A stretch of DNA of 64,000 nucleotides, taken from positions 173,100 to 237,099 of the forward strand of contig CAYNKA010000006.1 of NCBI GenBank assembly GCA_964397655.1, written 5' to 3'. Positions 26,729 through 35,273 of this stretch are shown here, piece after piece. The position numbers were made by a program, and so were the translations under genes. How positions within the stretch are numbered: the stretch's first letter is position 1; each line of letters starts with the position of its first letter. Source of the DNA: CAYNKA01 sp964397655. Its GTDB lineage: Bacteria; Spirochaetota; Spirochaetia; DTKZ01. The notes under the pieces are model-generated. The model was not told the origin of the DNA, did no database searches, and saw only the letters and a list, made by a program, of their open reading frames with translations.

Positions 26729-27550
26729 ATGGAAAGAAGATTCGTCGGAAAGGCGGTCCTGGTCACCGGGGCAGGGTCCGGCATAGGGAGGGCGGTCGCC
26801 CTCAGGTTCGCGGCCGAAGGCGCCGACACGGCCGTCGCGGACCTGAACGAGGCCGGCCTCTCGGAAACGGCGCGGGAAATGGCGGCCTCGGGAGGAAGGG
26901 TCGTTTCCCTCACGGTGGACGTCTCCAAGCCGGCGGAAATCGAGCGGTCAGTGGAACGGGTCGTTGCCGAACTCGGCGGGCTCGACGCGGTCGTGAACGC
27001 GGCGGGTGTCGTCCAGAGCAAGGACCTGCTCGATGTGACCGAGGAGGACTGGGACCGCGTCATCGACGTCAACCAGAAGGGCACCGCCTTCATGTGCAAG
27101 TACGCGGGAGCTGAGATGGCGAAGCGCGTGCCGGAATCCGTGAAGCGGGAAGGCCGGTCCTCGAAGTGCTACGGAAAGATCGTCAACTTCTCCTCGATCG
27201 CCGGGCGTCGCGGAAGGTCGTTCCAGCTCCACTACGCCGCGAGCAAGGCGGCCGTAATCAGCATCACCCAGTCGGCGGCCTTGGCCTTCGCGCCCTACGG
27301 CATCAACGTGAACGCGGTCTCGCCGAGCGTGGTGCTCACGCCCATGTGGGACGCCAGCGTTACCCAGAAGGCCAGGACCCTCGGCATGGGCAAGGAGCAG
27401 GCGACGGAGGAAATGCTCGCGAAGATCCCGCTCCGTCGTGCCGGCACTCCGGAGGAGATCGCGGCTGTTGTCGCCTTCCTATGCTCGACCGAGGCTGACT
27501 TCATCACGGGCCAGACCATCAATGTCGACGGCGGCTTCGAGATGAACTGA
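26729..27550 (+). CDS. Short-chain dehydrogenase/reductase
   Basis: The 273-residue classical SDR has TGAGSGIG (residues 13-20), the NAA motif, and catalytic Ser and YAASK. The acidic residue after the second beta strand (VADLNE) favours NAD over NADP. It ends in the usual DGGFEMN. It is the last gene of the TRAP2-linked series; it probably oxidises a sugar or polyol hydroxyl. ATG 26729 gives the normal family start. Confidence 0.88.
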   Translation: MERRFVGKAVLVTGAGSGIGRAVALRFAAEGADTAVADLNEAGLSETAREMAASGGRVVSLTVDVSKPAEIERSVERVVAELGGLDAVVNAAGVVQSKDLLDVTEEDWDRVIDVNQKGTAFMCKYAGAEMAKRVPESVKREGRSSKCYGKIVNFSSIAGRRGRSFQLHYAASKAAVISITQSAALAFAPYGINVNAVSPSVVLTPMWDASVTQKARTLGMGKEQATEEMLAKIPLRRAGTPEEIAAVVAFLCSTEADFITGQTINVDGGFEMN

Positions 27551-27595
27551 GCCCTCACGCCGCGGGTCGTGAGGACTCGGCCTGCGGCGGCCCGT

Positions 27596-28021
27596 CTAGA
27601 GCCTTTTCGCTATCCGCGCGATTATTTCCCCGTACGCTTTTTTACCGAGCAATTTCGGATTAACGGGCGCGAGGTCGAACGGTCTGCCCCATGCCTCCCC
27701 GCCCTCGTATTTCGGCACGATATGCACGTGGAGATGCGGGGCCAGGTCGCCGAACACCGCATAGTTGATCTTGTCCGGCGAGAACGCCTCCGCGATCGCC
27801 TTCGCTGCCCTCGCGAGGTCTCGCGCGAATGCGTCTCGTTCACCGTCTTCCAATTGGAACAACTCGGTCTTGTGCCCGCGGAAGGCGAGTACGCAGCGGC
27901 CCCGGTGGGTTTGGTCTCGGAAAAGGTAGAGCGTCGACGCCTCGAGTTCCCGTATTCGGATGAGAATGGCGTGCAATTCCTCGGATTCCGTGCAGTATTT
28001 GCAGTTCGCGTCGTTCGGCAT
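27596..28021 (-). CDS. HIT-family hydrolase
   Basis: The 141-residue protein has the histidine triad HLHVHIVPK near residue 97, which binds and hydrolyses nucleotide phosphoramidates or dinucleotides. An early C-x2-C (CKYC) near residue 8 could contribute to a metal site as in some HIT proteins. ATG 28021 has GGAGAG upstream; a start 69 bases earlier would run into the TRAP3 promoter. It is divergent from TRAP3 and probably unrelated to it. Confidence 0.85.
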   Translation of the reverse strand: MPNDANCKYCTESEELHAILIRIRELEASTLYLFRDQTHRGRCVLAFRGHKTELFQLEDGERDAFARDLARAAKAIAEAFSPDKINYAVFGDLAPHLHVHIVPKYEGGEAWGRPFDLAPVNPKLLGKKAYGEIIARIAKRL

Positions 28022-28069
28022 GCGCTCTCCTTTTGGAATGGGGTTTGTCTCCGAAGTGTACGGAAAAAA

Positions 28070-28142
28070 TTGACAAATGGCAATTCTCATTTTATGCTAC
28101 CTTCAAAAGGAATGACCTTTAGACATTTAGATGTTTTAAAGG
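28070..28142 (+). promoter_or_regulatory. TRAP3 promoter and downstream inverted repeats
   Basis: TTGACA (28070-28075), 17 bases, TATGCT (28093-28098). Downstream, CCTTTA (28116-28121) and TAAAGG (28137-28142) flank an inner ACAT-TTAG-ATGT symmetry, a plausible operator between transcription start and gene. Confidence 0.65.
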
Positions 28143-28188
28143 CATTTCTCGACCACCGCGAGCAAGCGGAATACCAAAGGAGGAAGGG

Positions 28189-29205
28189 ATGAAATTCGGA
28201 TCGAAACTAGTCGCAGCGGCGATCGTCGTGTTCGTACTCGCGACCGGCTCCGTCTACGCCGGGGGCGGCGGAGAAAAGAAGAGCTCGTCGCAGAAGATTA
28301 CGATCAAGATCAGCGATCAGGTGAACGAACAGAACCCGCACTACAAGGCGCACGAATACTTCGCCAAGACCCTCGCGGAAAAAAGCGGCGGGTCGGTCGA
28401 AGTGAAGATTTTCCCGAACAACCAGCTCGGCAACGCCCGCGAGAGCCTGGAAGGAGCCCTGGTAGGAACCCTCGAGGCGGTGAAAGTATCCTCGGCCGAG
28501 CTCAGCACCTATTCACAGAAGTTCAGCGTCTTCAGCCTGCCGTACGTGTTCACCAACAAGAAAGAGGTTTTCACGGCCCTGGACGGGAAGGTCGGAGACA
28601 TTCTCAAGGCCGAGCTCGATAAGCAGGGCTTCAAGCTTCTCTCCTTTTACGACACCGGTTTCCGCAGCATCTTCAACGGCAAACGGCCCATCAATTCGAT
28701 CGCCGACCTCAAGGGGCTCAAGATCCGCGTCATCAACGACCCCATCATGATCGAGACCGTCAACACGCTGGGCGGACTCGCTACCCCCCTCGCATACGGC
28801 GAGCTGTACACCGCGCTCAAGCAGGGGGTCGTCGACGGCGCAGAGCAACCTCCGGTCGCCCTCTACACCATGAAGTTCTACGAGGTCAGTAAGTACTTCT
28901 CGCTCACCAACCATTTCTACGACCTGAACGTCCTCGTCCTGAGCAAGAAATTCTTCGACACGAAACTATCGGCAGACCAGCAGAAGGCTGTGGTCGAAGC
29001 CGGGATAGCGACCCAGGATTACGAACGTCAGCTATGGGCCGACTACGAGAAGGACGTCATAGGGAAGATCCGGGCGACCGGCATGGCGGTGAACGAGCTC
29101 GATCTCGCTCCCTTCAAACAGGCGGTCATGAACATCATCGACAAGAACAAGGCGAAGGTCGGCGCGGAGGTCATCGACGCCGCTCTCTCCTATTCGGGGA
29201 AGTGA
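28189..29205 (+). CDS. TRAP3 solute-binding protein (DctP family)
   Basis: The 338-residue receptor has a signal ending SVYA-GGGGEKK. LKGLKIRVINDPIMIETVNTLGG contains the ligand-binding Arg, followed by YTALKQGVVDGAEQPP. A perfect AAGGAGG precedes the start. Unlike a standard TRAP operon, a transaldolase-like gene separates it from the membrane subunits, hinting that the imported compound is a sugar-like molecule handled by that enzyme. Confidence 0.94.
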   Translation: MKFGSKLVAAAIVVFVLATGSVYAGGGGEKKSSSQKITIKISDQVNEQNPHYKAHEYFAKTLAEKSGGSVEVKIFPNNQLGNARESLEGALVGTLEAVKVSSAELSTYSQKFSVFSLPYVFTNKKEVFTALDGKVGDILKAELDKQGFKLLSFYDTGFRSIFNGKRPINSIADLKGLKIRVINDPIMIETVNTLGGLATPLAYGELYTALKQGVVDGAEQPPVALYTMKFYEVSKYFSLTNHFYDLNVLVLSKKFFDTKLSADQQKAVVEAGIATQDYERQLWADYEKDVIGKIRATGMAVNELDLAPFKQAVMNIIDKNKAKVGAEVIDAALSYSGK

Positions 29206-29213
29206 CCGACTCG

Positions 29214-29241
29214 GGAGGCGGTTCGGCCGCCTCCTCTTTTT
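29214..29241 (+). terminator. Intercistronic terminator after the TRAP3 receptor gene
   Basis: GGAGGCGG, loop TTCGG, CCGCCTCC, then a T-rich run. The transaldolase-like gene begins 37 bases later, so it probably causes partial termination. Confidence 0.8.
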
Positions 29242-29277
29242 TCGGCTTCGCAAACCAACCGTGAGGAGTGTTTCCGT

Positions 29278-29946
29278 ATGAAGCTTTATCTGAACAGCTG
29301 CGAGCCCGCAGAGATACGCGAGATCCACGACTGGGGTATCCTCGACGGCGTCACCATGAACCCGACGATGGTGGCGGCGCTCGAGCGGGACTACGTGAAG
29401 AACCTGAAGGAGATCTGCGCGATAGCCGACATGGACGTTTTCGCCCAGGTGGTCTCGGAGAAGGCGGACGCCATCGTCGAGGAGGCGAAGGCTCTTGCGG
29501 GCATCCACAAGAACATGATCGTCAAGGTGCATACCAATCCGCAGGGAGTGAAGGCGATCGCCAGGTTGAAGAAGATGGGTATCAGGACCTGCGCGACGGG
29601 ACTGCACTCCGTCCTCGAGGCGGTCGCGGCCGCCAAGGCCGGAGCGGATCACGCCGCCGTCTTCATCGGGCTCCTCGGGGAGGTCGACGAACATCCTACG
29701 GACGAACTGATCGGCGCCATAAGGACCCTGTACGACGGAGCGGGCTTCGACACGAAGCTCATGGGAGCGGTGAGGAGCGCTTCGCAGCTCGTCCGAAGCC
29801 TGGCCTCCGGAGCCGACGAAATCACCTGTTCGTACAAGATCTGGAAGCAGTTTTTCGCGAACCACCACACGAAGGACCGCTGGAACGCCTTCATGGGCGA
29901 CTGGAGGAAGGCCTACGGGGAGAGGAACTGGCTGACCGGTTTCTGA
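29278..29946 (+). CDS. Transaldolase/fructose-6-phosphate aldolase-like protein with altered active site
   Basis: The 222-residue protein aligns with the TalC/FSA class I aldolases and keeps Thr26 and Asn28 (GVTMNPT), the Schiff-base lysine (Lys83, IVKV) and Thr107. As I recall the E. coli FsaA site, four residues differ: Asp6 becomes Asn6, Tyr131 becomes Phe129, and the phosphate contacts Arg134 and Ser166 become Leu132 and Ala164. Class I aldol chemistry is thus likely, but a phosphorylated substrate is not. The gene lies inside the TRAP3 cluster between P and Q, so it probably acts on the imported compound or a close product. A 6-deoxy- or 6-sulfo-sugar are possible substrates; this is inference. 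Confidence 0.8.
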   Translation: MKLYLNSCEPAEIREIHDWGILDGVTMNPTMVAALERDYVKNLKEICAIADMDVFAQVVSEKADAIVEEAKALAGIHKNMIVKVHTNPQGVKAIARLKKMGIRTCATGLHSVLEAVAAAKAGADHAAVFIGLLGEVDEHPTDELIGAIRTLYDGAGFDTKLMGAVRSASQLVRSLASGADEITCSYKIWKQFFANHHTKDRWNAFMGDWRKAYGERNWLTGF

Positions 29947-29977
29947 CGGGGTAGTCTCGAAACACGGAGAACGCTTT

Positions 29978-30463
29978 ATGGTCATGAAGATGTTGAGAAA
30001 AATTTACGATAATTTCCTCGAACTGTCCGCCATCCTCGCCTTCGCGGGCCTGATCGTTCTGACCCTTTTCCAGGTGTTGTCCCGCTATCTGTTCACGTTT
30101 CCGATCGCCTTCAGCGAAGAGGTCGGAAGGTTCCTCTTCATCTGGACTTCTTTTCTCGGCTCCGCGATCGTCATGAAGAAGAACGAACACATCAGACTCG
30201 ACCTCCTTCAGGGCAAAGTGCCGCCGCGGGCGTACGCCGTGATCCAGATCCTGGTGTTCGCCGCGGTCGGCGTGTTCAGCGTCCTGTGGCTGGTCCAAGG
30301 CCTGAAGCTCCTCGACGTCGCCTCGCGGCAGACCGCTCCGGTTTCCAGGCTGTCGATGGGGCTCGTGTATTTCGTGATGCCCCTGTCCGGCTTCTTCATG
30401 GCCGGGTTCTCGGTCGCTCATCTCCTGAAGGCTGTCGGGAAACTCAAGGGAGGGGCTGCATGA
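29978..30463 (+). CDS. TRAP3 small membrane subunit (DctQ family)
   Basis: 161 residues, four predicted helices, and the family segment EEVGRFLFIWTSFLGSAIVMKKNEHIRLD. The stop overlaps the dctM start by four bases (ATGA). A second ATG nine bases in is possible; the first has GGAG nine bases upstream. Confidence 0.92.
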   Translation: MVMKMLRKIYDNFLELSAILAFAGLIVLTLFQVLSRYLFTFPIAFSEEVGRFLFIWTSFLGSAIVMKKNEHIRLDLLQGKVPPRAYAVIQILVFAAVGVFSVLWLVQGLKLLDVASRQTAPVSRLSMGLVYFVMPLSGFFMAGFSVAHLLKAVGKLKGGAA

Positions 30464-31734
30464 GTATGGTCCTTTTCGCGTTCTTCGTCGTTGCGATCGT
30501 TCTGACGGTTCCCATCGCCCACGCACTCGGCCTCGCGTCGGTCGTTTGGGTCCTCGCGAGCGGACTGGTTCCCATGATCATGATCCCGCAGCGCATGTAC
30601 GCCGGGATCGACAGCTTTCCCCTCGTCGCGATCCCTTTTTTCATCCTGGCCGGGAAAATCATGGCGACCGGCGGAATCTCGGACCGCCTCATCAAGGTGT
30701 CCTCGGTGCTGGTGGGCCGTTTCAAGGGAGGCCTCGCCTACATCAACATCGTGGCGAGCATGTTCTTCGCGGGCATCACCGGCTCCGCCACGGCGGACTC
30801 GTCCTCCATCGGGTCCATCCTCATTCCCGCGATGACGAAGCAGGGCTACAGGAAGGATTTCACCGTGGCGGTGACCGCGACGTCTTCGGTCATCGGCATC
30901 CTCATTCCGCCGAGCATTCCCATGGTCCTCTACGGCATCATCATGAACCAGTCCATAGGGGACCTCTTTCTCGCCGGAGCCGTTCCCGGGATGATCGTGG
31001 GCTTCGTCCTCCTGGCGATCAGCTGGTATATGTCCAAGAAGTACGACTATCCCGCCGAGAAGCCTTACACCTTCAAGGAGAGCGTCCGCATCTTCAAGGA
31101 AGGAATCCTGCCGGTTTTCACGGTCATCATCGTCCTGGGCGGCATCGTCCTCGGCATCGTCACGCCGACCGAGGCCGCCGTCATCGCGGTGGCCTACGCC
31201 TTCGTCCTGAGCTTTTTCGTCTATCGGGAAATCGGGCTGAAGGACCTGCCGAGGATGCTTCTCGAGACCGTCGAAGTGAACGGCATGGTCATGCTGATGG
31301 TGGCCACAGCGACCGTGTTCAGCTGGATCGTGACGAGCCAGGAGATTCCGAAGCACATAGCCGAATATCTCGTCGCCACGATTCACAACAAATACCTCAT
31401 GCTCCTCATCTTCAACGTCGTGTTGCTCGTCGCGGGAACCATTCTCGACCTGACTCCGGCGATGATCATTTTCATCCCGGTTCTCGCCCCCATCGCCTTC
31501 CAGTTGGGGGTCGATCCCGTCCACTTCGGGGCGATCGTCGTCGTGAATCTCGGAATCGGGCTCTTCACGCCCCCTGTTGGCGCGTGCCTCTTCGTCTGCT
31601 GCTCGATCGCGGAGGTTAACATGCGGGACGTCATCAAGGGATTCCTTCCGTTCTTCGCGGGTATGGTCGCAGTGCTCATGCTGGTGACCTACGTTCCCTC
31701 CGTATCCCTGTGGCTTCCCGCGCTGCTGAAGTGA
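30460..31734 (+). CDS. TRAP3 large membrane subunit (DctM family)
   Basis: The 424-residue channel subunit has FILAGKIMATGG, AGITGSATADSSS and GILIPPSIPMVLYG. It is translationally coupled to dctQ. Downstream, after 157 bases without a clear terminator, the acylating dehydrogenase operon begins in the same direction, so one regulon or even one transcript is possible. Confidence 0.94.
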   Translation: MSMVLFAFFVVAIVLTVPIAHALGLASVVWVLASGLVPMIMIPQRMYAGIDSFPLVAIPFFILAGKIMATGGISDRLIKVSSVLVGRFKGGLAYINIVASMFFAGITGSATADSSSIGSILIPAMTKQGYRKDFTVAVTATSSVIGILIPPSIPMVLYGIIMNQSIGDLFLAGAVPGMIVGFVLLAISWYMSKKYDYPAEKPYTFKESVRIFKEGILPVFTVIIVLGGIVLGIVTPTEAAVIAVAYAFVLSFFVYREIGLKDLPRMLLETVEVNGMVMLMVATATVFSWIVTSQEIPKHIAEYLVATIHNKYLMLLIFNVVLLVAGTILDLTPAMIIFIPVLAPIAFQLGVDPVHFGAIVVVNLGIGLFTPPVGACLFVCCSIAEVNMRDVIKGFLPFFAGMVAVLMLVTYVPSVSLWLPALLK

Positions 31735-31891
31735 GCGACGGATTCCCGGCCGGGACCGCCCCTTCCGGGCGGACCGCTCTTCGGGATTCCATTTCAAGGG
31801 TCAGACGGCATCGAACGACCAAGCCCCGCCGCCTTCGGCCGTCCGTACGGGACGATCGATGCGGCGCGGCTCAGCATTACGAGGTAGTAAA

Positions 31892-33265
31892 ATGAGCGAA
31901 TCTATGGAGCTGAAATCGATGGTGCGGCGGGCGAAAAAGGCCGTTGCCGAATTCGAGAGCGCGGACCAGGAAAGGGTCGACTCGATCGTCAAGGAACTCG
32001 CGCACATCGTCTTTCTCCGCGCCGAGGAACTCGCGAAGATGGCCGTGGAGGAGTCCCGCATGGGCGGCTACGACTACAAGGTGAGGAAGAACAAGGCCAA
32101 GGCCCGCATCCTCTGGAACGACCTCCGGACCAAGAGATCCGTCGGGATCATCCGCCGTGACGAGGAGACGGGTATCGTGGAGGTCGCCAAGCCCGTGGGG
32201 GTCGTGGGCGCGGTGACGCCCTGCACGAATCCCGTCGTGACGCCTATGTGCAACGCCATGTTCGCCCTCAAGGGAAAGAACGCGATCATCCTCGCTCCGC
32301 ACCCGAGGGTGAAGAAGTGCGTGACCTACATGACGCGGCTCTACCGCGAAATGCTCGCCGCCCGAGGGGCGCCGGAGGATCTCGTCCAGGCTGTCGAGGA
32401 GCCCTCCATCGAGGGCACCAAGGAACTCATGAGCCTGGTCGACGTCGTCGTCGCGACGGGCGGCATGGATATGGTGAAGTCGGCCTATTCCAGCGGCAAG
32501 CCGTCTTTCGGCGTAGGGGCGGGCAACGTCCAGTGCATCATCGACCGCGGCACGGACTTCAAGGAAGCGGTATCGAAGATCGTCGACGGCAGGACCTTCG
32601 ACAACGGCATCATCTGCTCCGGCGAACAGGCGGTCATGATCCCGGAGGAAAGTTTCGACGAGATCGCGGCTGAATTCGTGCGGCAGGGCTGCCGCCTCGT
32701 GGAAGATCCCGCGGAAAAGAGGAGGCTCACGGAGACCCTCTACCCGAACGGCGGGATTTCCAAGGACATGGTCGGAAGGACCGCGGAGGAGATCGCGAAG
32801 GCGGCGGGCATCGAGGTCCCCGCGGGAACGAGGATGATCCTGGTGAAGGAATCGAGGGAGGACAAGAAGGCCGTCCTCCGGCGCGAGAAGATGTTTCCGG
32901 TCGCGGTCGCCTTTCCTTACGGCGAATTCGCCGAGGCCGTGGAAACGGTCCTCGAGGACCTCGAAATCGAGGGCAAGGGCCATTCGGTGTCGATCCATTC
33001 GAACGACGAGGCCCGCATCGAATACCTCGCCCTGAAGGCTCCGGTGAGCCGCGTGATCGTGAACGCGCCCTGCTCCACGACATCGGGCGGCAGCTTCTTC
33101 AACGGCTTCGCCCCGACCACGACGCTCGGCTGCGGCTCCTGGGGGAACAACAGCATCTCCGAGAATCTGACCTACAAGCACCTCATCAACATCACGAGGA
33201 TCGGCTACCTCCGGCCGGACAACCCCGTGCCGACGGACGAGGAGCTCTGGGGGGACGGAAAATGA
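31892..33265 (+). CDS. CoA-acylating aldehyde dehydrogenase
   Basis: Oxidises an aldehyde with NAD(P) and CoA to an acyl-CoA. The 457-residue protein belongs to the EutE/PduP/SucD-acylating branch: catalytic Cys242 lies in NGIICSGEQ, and PVGVVGAVTPCTNPVVTP (~101-118) is characteristic. It lacks the general-base Glu segment of hydrolytic ALDHs. The sequence also recalls the acylating sulfoacetaldehyde dehydrogenase SauS, but I cannot assign a substrate. No encapsulation peptide or microcompartment shell gene is present. The stop overlaps the next start by four bases. Confidence 0.85.
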   Translation: MSESMELKSMVRRAKKAVAEFESADQERVDSIVKELAHIVFLRAEELAKMAVEESRMGGYDYKVRKNKAKARILWNDLRTKRSVGIIRRDEETGIVEVAKPVGVVGAVTPCTNPVVTPMCNAMFALKGKNAIILAPHPRVKKCVTYMTRLYREMLAARGAPEDLVQAVEEPSIEGTKELMSLVDVVVATGGMDMVKSAYSSGKPSFGVGAGNVQCIIDRGTDFKEAVSKIVDGRTFDNGIICSGEQAVMIPEESFDEIAAEFVRQGCRLVEDPAEKRRLTETLYPNGGISKDMVGRTAEEIAKAAGIEVPAGTRMILVKESREDKKAVLRREKMFPVAVAFPYGEFAEAVETVLEDLEIEGKGHSVSIHSNDEARIEYLALKAPVSRVIVNAPCSTTSGGSFFNGFAPTTTLGCGSWGNNSISENLTYKHLINITRIGYLRPDNPVPTDEELWGDGK

Positions 33266-34404
33266 AACTGCTGGAGTATCAGGCCCGGGAGTTGTTCGAA
33301 AAATACGGTATCCCGAATCCGCCGGGAGTGGTCGTGCGGTCGCCAGGTGACCTCCGGGAAAAGGCTTCCTCGATCGGCTTCCCGGCCGCGGTCAAGGCCC
33401 AGGTGCCGGTCGGCGGGCGGGGCAAGGCCGGAGGGGTCCGCTTCGCGGAGAACGCGGAGGAACTCGCGTCCGCGTGCGGCGACATGCTCGGCCTAGATAT
33501 CAAGGGTTGCAGGGTCGACACGCTTCTCGTGACCAGGAAGGCTTCGGTCTCGAAGGAACTCTACCTCGGCGTGTTCCTCGACCGCGGAGAAAAGCTCCCG
33601 GTAGCGATCTTCAGCTCCGAGGGAGGAGTGGACATCGAGGAGACGGCGAGGACCCGTCCCGAGAGGATCGCGAAGGTCCCGCTCGATCCCGGGAGGGGAG
33701 TGCACGGCTGGGTGAGCCGATACTTCGTCGATCGTTCCGGCCTCCAGACCTCCCTCGCCGTGGGCCTCGGACGGATCCTCTCGAGGCTCGCGACCCTGTT
33801 CTTCGAGGAGGACTGCCTGCTCGCGGAGATCAATCCCCTCGGGATCGGCTCGGACGGAAATCTCGTCGCCCTGGACGGTAAAATCACGATCGACGACAAC
33901 GCGCTCTTCCGCCACGAGAACCTCGATGCCCTGCGCCTCGCGTCGGAGACTAATCCCTTCGTTCGGGAGGCGAGGAACTTCGATTTCCTCTACATCCCGA
34001 TCCGCGACGAGGGGGACATCGCCGTCATAAGCAACGGCTCAGGCATGATCATGGCGAGCCTCGACCTCATCGCAAGGGAAGGCTGCGCGGTGAGGAGCGC
34101 CCTCGACCTGGGGGGCGGAGCGACCGCGGGCCGCGTGGCCGAGGCGGTGAGGATCATGCTGTCGGACCCCGCCGTGAAGATCGTGTTCTTGAACATCTTC
34201 GGCGGCATCACCCGCTGCGACGAGATCGCGAACGGCGTGAAGTCCTGCCTGGAGCGGAACGCGGCCAAACCCCTCGTGGTCAGAATGGAAGGAACGAACA
34301 AGGAGAAGGGCGTCGTCGTTCTCCGCGCCTTCGGGGACAGGGTCGTGCTCGTGGACGATCTCCTTTCGGGAGTGAAGGAACTTTCCGGGAGGGTCCGTTC
34401 ATGA
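33262..34404 (+). CDS. SucC-like ATP-grasp subunit of an NDP-forming acyl-CoA ligase
   Basis: The 380-residue protein begins like SucC (KLLEYQARELFEKYGIPNPPG) with the ATP-grasp segment GGRGKAGGVR and a C-terminal flavodoxin-like domain (DLGGGATAGRVAEAV; FLNIFGGITRCDEIA). With the next gene it should convert an acyl-CoA to the acid while making ATP or GTP, or the reverse. It is coupled to the acylating dehydrogenase and not to TCA-cycle genes, so the acyl group is probably the dehydrogenase product and not succinyl. Confidence 0.85.
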   Translation: MKLLEYQARELFEKYGIPNPPGVVVRSPGDLREKASSIGFPAAVKAQVPVGGRGKAGGVRFAENAEELASACGDMLGLDIKGCRVDTLLVTRKASVSKELYLGVFLDRGEKLPVAIFSSEGGVDIEETARTRPERIAKVPLDPGRGVHGWVSRYFVDRSGLQTSLAVGLGRILSRLATLFFEEDCLLAEINPLGIGSDGNLVALDGKITIDDNALFRHENLDALRLASETNPFVREARNFDFLYIPIRDEGDIAVISNGSGMIMASLDLIAREGCAVRSALDLGGGATAGRVAEAVRIMLSDPAVKIVFLNIFGGITRCDEIANGVKSCLERNAAKPLVVRMEGTNKEKGVVVLRAFGDRVVLVDDLLSGVKELSGRVRS

Positions 34405-35273
34405 GCTTTCTCGTTGGCAGGGAAACCCGTCTCATCGTCCAGGGGATCACCGGCAGGGAGGGTACTTTTCACACGGAACAGATGCTTGAATACGGAACGA
34501 ATGTCGTGGCCGGGGTGACCCCCGGCAAGGGCGGGGAGAGCGTGCTCGGCGTGCCGGTCTGCAACACCGTTCGGGAGGCCAGGGAGAAGCACGGGGCGAA
34601 CGCCTCGGTGATCTTCGTTCCTCCCCGTTTCATGCACGACGCGGCTCTCGAGGCGATCGACTCGGGACTCCCCCTCGTGGTGACCATCGCCGAGGGCGTT
34701 CCGGTCCGCGACATGCTCGACCTCCATCACTTCGCGAGGAAGAAGGGTTGCGTCCTCATCGGTCCGAATTCCTTCGGCGTCATCTCGCCGGGCAAGGCCA
34801 AGGCCGGCTTCATGGCCCACAGGATCTTCTCCGAGGGGAGCGTGGGAATCGTTTCCCGGAGCGCGACCAACTGCTACGAGACCGTGTTCCTCATGACGCG
34901 GGCCGGAATCGGCCAGTCCACGGTCATAGGTATGGGCGGCGACATGATCCCCGGCTCGAACTACACAGACCTCCTCCCGATGTTCGAGAAGGACGGGCAG
35001 ACGAAAGCCGTAGTCATGATAGGGGAGATCGGGGGGAGCGAGGAGGAGCGCGCGGCGGATTACATACGGGCGAAGATGACGAAGCCCGTAGTCGCCTTCA
35101 TCGCGGGAAAAAACGCGCCCAGGGAAAGGAGCATGGGGCACGCCGGCGCCATAGTCTCGCCCGACGGCTCCGGGAGCGCGGAGAGCAAAGAGGCCGCACT
35201 GAAGGCGGCCGGGGCGGCCCTTGCGGAAAGCACCGCGGATATCGTAAGAATATTGAAGGAACTGTCGGTATGA
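34401..35273 (+). CDS. SucD-like CoA-binding subunit of an NDP-forming acyl-CoA ligase
   Basis: The 290-residue protein has the CoA-binding Rossmann domain (VQGITGREGTFH) and the phosphohistidine His247 in MGHAGAIVS, so the catalytic relay is intact. GMGGDMIPGSNYTDLL corresponds to the GIGGDPIPG region of SucD. ATGA overlaps on both sides lock it into the dehydrogenase, SucC, SucD, LarA series. Malate-CoA ligase is another known use of this fold. Confidence 0.87.
   Translation: MSFLVGRETRLIVQGITGREGTFHTEQMLEYGTNVVAGVTPGKGGESVLGVPVCNTVREAREKHGANASVIFVPPRFMHDAALEAIDSGLPLVVTIAEGVPVRDMLDLHHFARKKGCVLIGPNSFGVISPGKAKAGFMAHRIFSEGSVGIVSRSATNCYETVFLMTRAGIGQSTVIGMGGDMIPGSNYTDLLPMFEKDGQTKAVVMIGEIGGSEEERAADYIRAKMTKPVVAFIAGKNAPRERSMGHAGAIVSPDGSGSAESKEAALKAAGAALAESTADIVRILKELSV

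Noticed and set aside
24084..27550. Calling the IolB-, FrlC-, AroE- and SDR-like genes a myo-inositol or fructoselysine operon
   Set aside because: No iolC, iolD, iolE, iolG, frlB or frlD gene is present; the family resemblance alone does not fix the pathway.
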